Below, piece after piece: positions 1 to 4,256 of a stretch of 5,230 nucleotides of DNA. The notes beneath the pieces were generated by a model. That model saw only the letters and a program-made list of their open reading frames with translations, was not told the origin of the DNA and searched no databases. The stretch comes from an uncultured Collinsella sp. (GTDB taxonomy: Bacteria; Actinomycetota; Coriobacteriia; Coriobacteriales; Coriobacteriaceae): the NCBI GenBank assembly GCA_900550735.1, contig URTD01000136.1, forward strand, positions 1 through 5,230, given 5' to 3'. The position numbers were made by a program, and so were the translations under genes. Each line of letters begins with the position of its first letter. Positions within the stretch are counted from its first letter, which is position 1.

Positions 1-165
1 GAGCCACACCGTGCACAGGCCGCAGTTGGTGGTCTCGCAGGCGCAGCGCACCGACGCGCAGCCCTGCTCGCGCAACAGCGCAAAGAGCATGGTATCGGGG
101 GCAATCTGAACCTTGACCTTGCGGTCGTTGAGCGTAAAGGAAAGATCAATGAGTTTGGCAGCCAT
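1..165 (-). CDS. [2Fe-2S] ferredoxin-like subunit of a xanthine dehydrogenase-family molybdenum hydroxylase (N-terminal 55 residues only)
   Basis: The reading frame starts with ATG at 165 and runs off the left edge, so only the first 55 residues are visible. It begins MAAKLIDLSFTLND, a beta-strand start typical of plant-ferredoxin-like folds. Cysteines fall at residues 36, 41, 43, 48 and 51. C43-x4-C48-G-L-C51-T-V is the classic first [2Fe-2S] cluster motif of the small subunits of xanthine dehydrogenase, CO dehydrogenase and related hydroxylases. In these enzymes the subunit carries electrons from the molybdenum site to FAD. The ATG overlaps the TAA of the FAD subunit gene by one base (TAATG). 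A GAGGTG ribosome site at 176-171 lies 5 nt before it, inside the upstream gene, so the two are probably translationally coupled. The second cluster domain and the large molybdenum subunit would lie to the left. The substrate cannot be told from this part. Confidence 0.88.
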   Translation of the reverse strand, partial: MAAKLIDLSFTLNDRKVKVQIAPDTMLFALLREQGCASVRCACETTNCGLCTVWL

Positions 166-1079
166 TAGCGCACCTCGCTAGAATCGACGCCGGGCACGCG
201 GCGGCAGGAATACTCGTCCGTGGCAAACTTAGGAATCTGCACGCCCTCGAGCTCGTGCGCAAGCGCGGCCGAAAGCTCGATGCCGGCGGCGCGACGCACA
301 GCCTGGACGGCAAGCGGGGCCGAGATGCGGCGGCGGTAGTCGGCCGAGCCCCACAGGTTGGTGCCGTAGCTCAGCGCGCGTACGGACGCGGCCAGGGCAC
401 GCAGCTCGTCCTCGGAAGGATGCTCGTTGGTAAGGCCGCACGCCTCGCCCTGCAGCAGGGTCGCGCGCAGCGGGCGGGCACCCACAGTGACGTGCCAGGT
501 GTTGTCCCACCAGGCGGCGGTAACGTTCAGCGAGGGAAAGTCGGTCGCGGCCTTGCGCACGGCCTCGTAGCTCGCACGGTAATCGTGCTTGACGACCACG
601 ACATGCTCGATAACGTCGCGCACGTAGCCCATGTCAACGAACTCCGCGAGCGGCACGCGGCCGGCGCCCGTCAACTCAACATAGGAATCGAGCGCGAGAA
701 AGGCGGAGAGAACGTCCGAGAAGCCAAAGCGGCCGTAGATGCTGCCGCCCACCGTGGCGGTATTGCGCAGCTGCACGCCCACGATGTCGTGGACGGCGAA
801 CTCAAAGACATTGTTGACAAGCGCGTTGAGCCCGGCATGACGCTCGAGCTGGCGCAGGGTGCACATGGCACCGATGCGAAACTCGGTCTCGGTCTCCTCG
901 ATCTGATCGAGTCCGCAGGCCGAAAGGTCAATCGCCGTCGCCACGCGACGCGAACCCAGGCGCATCCAGATGCCGCCGCCCACAATCTTGTTGTTGCGGT
1001 TCTTCTGTAAGAGCTCATAGGCTTCGGCCGCGTTTCCAACACGGACGTAGGTACCGAACTTGAGCACGTTCTCCCCCAT
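165..1079 (-). CDS. FAD-binding subunit of a xanthine dehydrogenase/CO dehydrogenase-type molybdenum hydroxylase
   Basis: This 304-residue protein has the usual length of the separate FAD (medium, CoxM/XdhB-type) subunit. Two FAD-contact segments are visible. The first is the Gly-rich loop KIVGGGIWMRLG at residues 31-42. The second is TATVGGSIYGRFGFSD at about 108-122, followed by the strand with LALDSYVEL. A central block KAATDFPSLNVTAAW (about 176-190) and a C-terminal SADYRRRISAPLAVQAVRRA (about 245-264) match the conserved Arg-containing tail of the family. The subunit passes electrons from the iron-sulfur subunit to NAD+ or another acceptor. It is the first gene of an operon whose second gene is the [2Fe-2S] subunit (TAATG overlap). 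The ATG at 1079 has GTGGAGAG directly before it, which is a close ribosome site. A GTG four codons later, behind GGGGGAG, is an alternative start. Substrate (purine, nicotinate or other) is not determined. Confidence 0.9.
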   Translation of the reverse strand: MGENVLKFGTYVRVGNAAEAYELLQKNRNNKIVGGGIWMRLGSRRVATAIDLSACGLDQIEETETEFRIGAMCTLRQLERHAGLNALVNNVFEFAVHDIVGVQLRNTATVGGSIYGRFGFSDVLSAFLALDSYVELTGAGRVPLAEFVDMGYVRDVIEHVVVVKHDYRASYEAVRKAATDFPSLNVTAAWWDNTWHVTVGARPLRATLLQGEACGLTNEHPSEDELRALAASVRALSYGTNLWGSADYRRRISAPLAVQAVRRAAGIELSAALAHELEGVQIPKFATDEYSCRRVPGVDSSEVR

Positions 1080-1103
1080 CTCTCCACTTGTCCAGTACTT
1101 TTA

Positions 1104-1112
1104 AGTGTACCA
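1104..1112 (-). promoter_or_regulatory. Candidate extended -10 for the molybdenum hydroxylase operon
   Basis: Only about 63 bp separate the gdhA terminator from the start of the FAD subunit gene, so any dedicated promoter must lie here. On the minus strand TGGTACACT (1112-1104) fits an extended -10 (TGn plus TACACT). It would give a leader of roughly 18 nt with the GGAGA ribosome site. I see no good -35. The short inverted arms CACTT (1107-1103) and AAGTG (1090-1086) flank the start side and could be an operator or chance. Confidence 0.3.
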
Positions 1113-1142
1113 AACGAGGGGCCGCCGCCATCGTCACCATAG

Positions 1143-1174
1143 AAAAAGGCTCCCAGCCGGATAGCTGGGAGCCT
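1143..1174 (-). terminator. Factor-independent terminator of gdhA
   Basis: On the minus strand GGCTCCCAGC (1173-1164) and GCTGGGAGCC (1157-1148) form a perfect 10-bp stem, with one more T-A/A-T pair at its base and a 6-nt loop. It is followed immediately by TTTTT (1147-1143). It lies about 27 nt after the gdhA stop codon, so gdhA is insulated from the molybdenum hydroxylase genes downstream. Confidence 0.95.
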
Positions 1175-1200
1175 CATCACATGCTATGTCGAGCGAAGAT

Positions 1201-2556
1201 TTAGCAGACGCCCTGGGCGAGCATGGCATCGGCGACCTTCAGGAAGCCGGCGATGTTTGCGCCCATGACAAAATTGCCCTCCTCGCCGTACTCCTTGGCG
1301 GTGTCGTCCACGTTGTGGAACATGCCGCGCATGAGCTGCTCGAGCTTGCCGTCGACCTCCTCGAAGGTCCAGGACAGGTGCTCGGCATTCTGGCTCATCT
1401 CCAGGCCGGACACGAGCACGCCGCCGGCGTTAGCAGCCTTACCGGGCATGAAGGCGACGCCGTTCTCCTGGAAGTAGGTCGTGGCCTCGATGGTCGTGGG
1501 CATGTTCGCGCCCTCGCCGACCACCTTGCAGCCGTTGGCGACGAGCGCCTGGGCGTCCTCGAGCAGCAGCGTGTTCTCGCGAGCGCAGGGCAGCGCGATG
1601 TCGCAGGGCAGCTGCCACACGCCGCGGCCGTCGCCCTCGTGCCACACGGCGTTGGGCTTCTCGTCAACGTACATGGCGAGCGTAACGCCCTTGTCGTGGC
1701 CGGAACGCTTCTTGTTGTAGACATGCTCGAGCACAGTGTAGTCGATGCCGTCGGGATCCTCGACCCAGCCATGGGTATCGGAGCAGGCGAGCACCTTGCC
1801 GCCGAGCTGGGAGACCTTCTGGACCGCGTAGATGGCGACGTTACCGGAGCCGTGAACGACGACGTTCTTGCCCTCGAAGGAGTCGCCGCGGCTCTTGAGG
1901 TACTCATCCACAAAGTAGGCCAGGCCGTAGCCGGTGGCCTCGGTACGGGCGAGCGAGCCGCCAAAGGAGAGGCCCTTGCCGGTAAGAACGCCGGTCCACT
2001 CGTTGGTCAGGCGCTTGTACTGACCGAACAGGTAGGCAACCTCGCGGCCGCCAACGCCCAGGTCGCCGGCGGGAACGTCGGTGTTGGGGCCAATGTGGCG
2101 ATAGAGCTCGGTCATGAAGGACTGGCAGAAGTGCATGATCTCGTTGTTGGACTTGCCCTTGGGGTCAAAGTCGGAACCGCCCTTGCCGCCGCCCATGGGA
2201 AGGGTGGTCAGGCTGTTCTTGAGGATCTGCTCCAGGCCCAGGAACTTGAGCATGCCCAGGGTGACCGTCGGGTTAAAGCGCAGGCCGCCCTTGTAGGGTC
2301 CAATGGCAGAGTTGAACTCGACGCGGTAACCGCGGTTGACCTGGACCTTGCCCTGGTCGTCGACCCAGGGGACACGGAACATAACAATGCGCTCGGGCTC
2401 GACGAGGCGCTCAAGCAGGGCGGCCTCCTCGTACTCGGGATGGGCGTCGAGCGCCGGCTGGATGGTACCGAGGATCTCGGTCGCGGCCTGGATGAACTCA
2501 GGCTGCTCGGGATAGCGGGCCTTGAGCTCGTCGAGAACTTTCTGCGTGTAGCTCAT
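1201..2556 (-). CDS. gdhA: Glutamate dehydrogenase, hexameric class, probably NADP-dependent
   Basis: The protein catalyses reversible reductive amination of 2-oxoglutarate to glutamate in the cytoplasm. Counting from the ATG at 2556 it has 451 residues, the normal size for hexameric bacterial GDH. Substrate-site and catalytic positions are all present: K89 in IGPYKGGLRF, K113 in ILKNS, K125 in LPMGGGKGGSDF, and D165 in VPAGDLGVGGRE. These match the residue numbers I recall for the clostridial enzyme. The C-terminal half has the Rossmann loop HGSGNVAIYA (235-244) and ACSDTHG at 257-263. A Ser-Asp there, together with GSGNVA, resembles NADP-type enzymes, so NADP(H) is inferred rather than shown. 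The start was chosen because GGAGG sits 4 nt upstream and the family N-terminus begins here. An in-frame ATG at 2604 adds 16 residues but has no ribosome site. The gene appears monocistronic, with its own terminator. Confidence 0.96.
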   Translation of the reverse strand: MSYTQKVLDELKARYPEQPEFIQAATEILGTIQPALDAHPEYEEAALLERLVEPERIVMFRVPWVDDQGKVQVNRGYRVEFNSAIGPYKGGLRFNPTVTLGMLKFLGLEQILKNSLTTLPMGGGKGGSDFDPKGKSNNEIMHFCQSFMTELYRHIGPNTDVPAGDLGVGGREVAYLFGQYKRLTNEWTGVLTGKGLSFGGSLARTEATGYGLAYFVDEYLKSRGDSFEGKNVVVHGSGNVAIYAVQKVSQLGGKVLACSDTHGWVEDPDGIDYTVLEHVYNKKRSGHDKGVTLAMYVDEKPNAVWHEGDGRGVWQLPCDIALPCARENTLLLEDAQALVANGCKVVGEGANMPTTIEATTYFQENGVAFMPGKAANAGGVLVSGLEMSQNAEHLSWTFEEVDGKLEQLMRGMFHNVDDTAKEYGEEGNFVMGANIAGFLKVADAMLAQGVC

Positions 2557-2560
2557 GCTT

Positions 2561-2566
2561 CCTCCA
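2561..2566 (-). promoter_or_regulatory. Ribosome binding site that fixes the gdhA start
   Basis: TGGAGG on the minus strand (2566-2561) followed by AAGC and ATG. This selects the start at 2556 over the in-frame ATG at 2604, which sits inside a GC-rich hairpin loop and has no such site. Confidence 0.85.
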
Positions 2567-2594
2567 ATTGATGGAAAAGAAAAGTGTCGTTCGA

Positions 2595-2609
2595 GGCGCC
2601 CCATGCGCC
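2595..2609 (-). other. Small GC-rich hairpin in the gdhA leader
   Basis: GGCGC (2609-2605) and GCGCC (2599-2595) pair perfectly across the 5-nt loop ATGGG. Two more C-G pairs outside are separated by one mismatch. It lies about 30 nt upstream of the gdhA ribosome site. No T-run follows, so it is not a terminator. It may affect mRNA stability or have no role. Confidence 0.45.
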
Positions 2610-2629
2610 GCGAGCTTTATCGAGTATGG

Positions 2630-2635
2630 ATAATA
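2630..2635 (-). promoter_or_regulatory. Weak candidate -10 box for gdhA
   Basis: TATTAT on the minus strand (2635-2630) is the most AT-rich hexamer upstream of gdhA and would give a leader of roughly 65-70 nt. The hexamer 17 nt further upstream is GAAACT, a poor -35. A promoter is expected here because the spacing to the previous gene is 256 bp, but this exact site is a weak call. Confidence 0.3.
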
Positions 2636-2736
2636 TCGCACTGTTGCAGCAAAGTTTCGCATAAGCCGACGAGCAGATGTTTCGTTTTGATTACGATGCA
2701 GGTAGAAGCGTTTTTGAGTGCCTGACGTGCAAAACC

Positions 2737-2773
2737 TGTGTTTCAAACCTGTTTCGTCCACGTGTTCCAAACC
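2737..2773. repeat. Imperfect 13-bp direct repeat in the gdhA upstream region
   Basis: TGTGTTTCAAACC (2737-2749) and CGTGTTCCAAACC (2761-2773) agree at 11 of 13 bases, with a 24-bp period (about two helical turns). This could be a tandem regulator site or the remains of a repeat element. It lies over 100 bp upstream of the candidate gdhA -10. Confidence 0.4.
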
Positions 2774-2810
2774 ACAACAAAGGTGCCTGTCCCCAATGTG
2801 GTGGTGTGGT
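2771..2810. repeat. Candidate intergenic repeat element just after the DUF3343 gene
   Basis: ACCACA at 2771-2776 can pair with TGTGGT at 2797-2802 or with a second copy at 2805-2810. The interval contains GGTGCCTGTCCCC at 2782-2794. I have the impression that this core recurs between genes in Coriobacteriia genomes, but I cannot check that here. On the minus strand the 6-bp stem followed by TTTGG is at best a poor terminator for the DUF3343 gene. The rest of the intergenic region between 2636 and 2812 shows no ORF or RNA gene that I recognise. Confidence 0.3.
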
Positions 2811-2812
2811 GG

Positions 2813-3208
2813 TTAGAGGACGAGTTGATGGTAGTCGGCGGGGGTTATGCGGCCCTCGGTGGCAGCGCGGAAGGCAGCGAGCGCATCGCCCGAGAACGGC
2901 ATGGCCCAGCACAGCCCGCAACCTGCGGTAATGGAGCCGGGCAAAGGCATAATGCGCCCTGGCACGCCGGCGGCAAGGCACAGCTGTTCACATTCCATCA
3001 CATCGAAGGTGCTATCGAACGAAACGATGATCTTGCGTTCGTGGTCGAGGGCATCACCGAACGGGCCTTCGCGGTGTGCCTCACGATACGCCGCGGCGGC
3101 CGCTTCCTCTTCCGCAGTATGCCCACAGCCACCGCAGCCGCAGGTACAGGGCTCGGAACCATCACAAGTGCAAGGCTCTCCCGTGTCGGGACAAATATCG
3201 TGAGACAT
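2813..3208 (-). CDS. DUF3343 (putative Se/S carrier-like) protein with Cys-rich N-terminal extension
   Basis: This 131-residue protein has two parts. Residues 1-30 are very Cys-rich (C6, 13, 15, 21, 23, 25, 28), with CTC, CTCGCGGCGH and an acidic/Ala linker after them. Residues about 59-131 match the DUF3343 family as I know it: a beta strand KIIVSFDSTFDVMECEQ, then AGVPGRIMPLPGSITAGCGL and a short C-terminal helix region. The conserved Cys is C97 in AGCGL, and C100 adds a CxxC. Family members are usually only about 70-90 residues and often sit beside selenium-utilisation genes. A Se/S carrier role is a family-level hypothesis, not shown here. The start ATG has TTGGAG 5 nt upstream and lies 15 nt after the mobA stop, so the two are very likely co-transcribed. 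The N-terminal part may bind metal or may be an oddly composed tail. Confidence 0.82.
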   Translation of the reverse strand: MSHDICPDTGEPCTCDGSEPCTCGCGGCGHTAEEEAAAAAYREAHREGPFGDALDHERKIIVSFDSTFDVMECEQLCLAAGVPGRIMPLPGSITAGCGLCWAMPFSGDALAAFRAATEGRITPADYHQLVL

Positions 3209-3223
3209 GGCAACTCCAATCGT

Positions 3224-3856
3224 CTAGGCGAGCAACTCGGCCGCCGCAAACTCCTCGGGCGTATTGACGTTCTCGAAGCAGAGCGTCGAGCCTGCGACCG
3301 CGACAATCTGCGGTTCATCCATATAACCAGCCTGAACGCGATTGATCAGGCAGCGAATGCGCTGGCGGTCGCAGGCGAGCAGCTCATGGGCAACCGGCGC
3401 ACACGCGTCACGGCGCCAGACGGCGCAAAGCGGCTCAATCCCCCGCTCCTCGCACGGCACGCACACGTCGAGCGCCTCGGCCTCAACACGATCGGCAAGC
3501 GCGCCGATGAGTTCCGGCGAGACAAACGGCATATCACAGGCGACGATCGCCACGAACGGCAATCGGGCCGCAGCCAACGAACTCGCGATGCCGCGCATGG
3601 CGCCCGCCGACCCCTCAAGGTCCGGCACTATTCGAGGCACTAGGCCGCCAAACGCGCGCTCTTCCAGATAGGCAAGCTCGCTGGGACGCGAAGTCGTCAC
3701 GACCAACTCGCCGGCAACTGGCGCCAGCCGACCCAGCACGCGCTCGATGAGCGGCTCGCCGCAAAACGTCATGCGCGCCTTATCGCAGCCCATGCGCGAG
3801 GACAGCCCGCCCGCCTGGACGACACAAGAAAGATCGGCACGTCTTACGGTAGTCAT
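3224..3856 (-). CDS. mobA: Molybdenum cofactor guanylyltransferase (MobA type)
   Basis: MobA transfers GMP from GTP to molybdopterin, forming the guanine dinucleotide cofactor of DMSO-reductase-family enzymes such as formate dehydrogenase. The 210-residue length fits. The nucleotide-binding start is VQAGGLSSRMGCDKARM (13-29). The GG, with RMG and DKA, points to MobA rather than the cytidylyltransferase MocA, which normally has AAG. A metal-binding ACDMPFV sits at 106-112, EPLCAVWR at 141-148 and the C-terminal ENVNTPEEF at 195-203. I chose ATG 3856 because GGAGGTG lies 9 nt upstream and the nucleotide motif then begins near residue 13. The frame stays open far upstream, through the tRNA gene, and those upstream Met codons are rejected. 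The gene follows the selC terminator by about 90 bp and leads directly into the DUF3343 gene. The promoter was not identified. Confidence 0.85.
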   Translation of the reverse strand: MTTVRRADLSCVVQAGGLSSRMGCDKARMTFCGEPLIERVLGRLAPVAGELVVTTSRPSELAYLEERAFGGLVPRIVPDLEGSAGAMRGIASSLAAARLPFVAIVACDMPFVSPELIGALADRVEAEALDVCVPCEERGIEPLCAVWRRDACAPVAHELLACDRQRIRCLINRVQAGYMDEPQIVAVAGSTLCFENVNTPEEFAAAELLA

Positions 3857-3946
3857 ACGGCAAAACACCTCCATCGGCATGCTCGAAACCCGGTGCACGA
3901 TGCTAACTGCAGCCGCCGAAATAGCGGCGCTACGAAAAACTCGTGC

Positions 3947-4001
3947 AAAAACAAAACAGCGCCTTTGCGGCACGCAGCAAGACCGCGAGCACAAAAGCGC
4001 T
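3947..4001 (-). terminator. Factor-independent terminator after tRNA-Sec
   Basis: On the minus strand AGCGCTTTTGTG (4001-3990) pairs along all 12 positions, two of them G-T wobbles, with CGCAAAGGCGCT (3969-3958). GTTTTGTTTTT follows at once (3957-3947). The 20-nt loop is GC-rich. It begins 10 nt after the tRNA CCA end, so it should end the selC transcript and separate it from mobA. Confidence 0.85.
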
Positions 4002-4010
4002 GGTAGCGTA

Positions 4011-4107
4011 TGGCGGGAACGTATGTGAATCGAACACATCCAAGACGTTTTGCACGCCTCGCAACGGTTTTGAGGACCGCGGAGCCCACCGGAGCCCATC
4101 CGTTCCC
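4011..4107 (-). tRNA. selC: Selenocysteine tRNA (anticodon TCA)
   Basis: This 97-nt gene encodes its CCA. Acceptor strand GGGAACG (4107-4101) pairs with CGTTCCC (4021-4015), followed by G73 and CCA (4014-4011). The D arm is the tRNA-Sec type: a 6-bp stem with wobbles (4097-4092 with 4087-4082) and a 4-nt CGGT loop. The anticodon TCA is at 4073-4071 in loop CCTCAAA, on a stem of four Watson-Crick pairs plus one G-T. The long variable arm pairs GAGGCGT (4060-4054) with ACGTCTT (4048-4042). The T arm is ATGTG/CACAT around TTCGATT. It is aminoacylated with serine, converted by SelA to Sec, and delivered to UGA codons by SelB, which is encoded just upstream. Two oddities are C at position 33 instead of the near-universal U, and G4100 opposite A4022 where the extra eighth acceptor pair should be. 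Confidence 0.96.
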
Positions 4108-4119
4108 AAGTGCGGCGGT

Positions 4120-4150
4120 ATTTTACCAAACCGAAACGGCTCCATCCCAA
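4120..4150 (-). promoter_or_regulatory. Probable promoter of the tRNA-Sec gene
   Basis: On the minus strand TGGTAAAAT (4128-4120) is an extended -10 (TGn plus TAAAAT). TTGGGA (4150-4145) is a partial -35 at a rather long 19-nt spacing. The -10 ends 12 nt before the tRNA 5' end, leaving a short leader for RNase P to remove, as expected for a tRNA gene. selC can therefore be expressed apart from selB. Confidence 0.55.
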
Positions 4151-4164
4151 AAAGACGAACAAGA

Positions 4165-4231
4165 AGTTGCGGTGGAATAGTTCCTGTATTTGCTGCCAAA
4201 GCCTCCAAATAGGAACTATTTCACCGCAACT
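4165..4231. repeat. 67-nt near-perfect foldback in the selB-selC intergenic region
   Basis: The arms 4165-4185 and 4211-4231 pair along 21 positions with a single G-T wobble. After a 2-nt bulge (4186-4187), ATTTG (4188-4192) and CAAAT (4206-4210) add 5 pairs, leaving a 13-nt loop. On the minus strand it starts 25 nt after the selB stop and is followed by a T-rich stretch, TTCTTGTTCGTCTTTTT (4164-4148). It could end or stabilise selB mRNA. Such length is more than a terminator needs, so a mobile palindromic repeat (REP- or MITE-like) is an alternative. The structure is directly visible; the role is inferred. Confidence 0.8.
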
Positions 4232-4256
4232 GAGGAGGCGGGAGCGAGTGACCGGC

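Noticed and set aside
255..1010. 251-codon open frame on the plus strand opposite the FAD subunit gene
   Set aside because: Shadow of the FAD subunit gene, with no domain and no ribosome site; the minus-strand protein has clear family motifs.
1186..2571. 461-codon open frame on the plus strand opposite gdhA
   Set aside because: It is an antisense shadow of gdhA. The GC-rich codon bias keeps the opposing frame open. The translation is a low-complexity Val/Leu/Gly/His-rich string with no recognisable domain.
2557..2604. Extended gdhA start at 2604 (16 extra residues)
   Set aside because: No ribosome site and the ATG lies in a hairpin loop. GGAGG before 2556 and the family N-terminus support the shorter form.
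2738..3643. 301-codon plus-strand open frame across the DUF3343 and mobA genes
   Set aside because: It spans an intergenic repeat region and two convincing minus-strand genes, and its translation has no coherent domain.
3919..3936. Short GCCGC/GCGGC hairpin between the selC terminator and mobA
   Set aside because: Only 5 pairs and no T-run. The stronger 12-bp stem with a T-tract at 4001-3947 is the better terminator.
3857..4162. Upstream extension of the mobA frame to an ATG at 4162
   Set aside because: The extension would run through the whole tRNA-Sec gene and its terminator. The added residues match no MobA homologue I know, and a good ribosome site marks the start at 3856.
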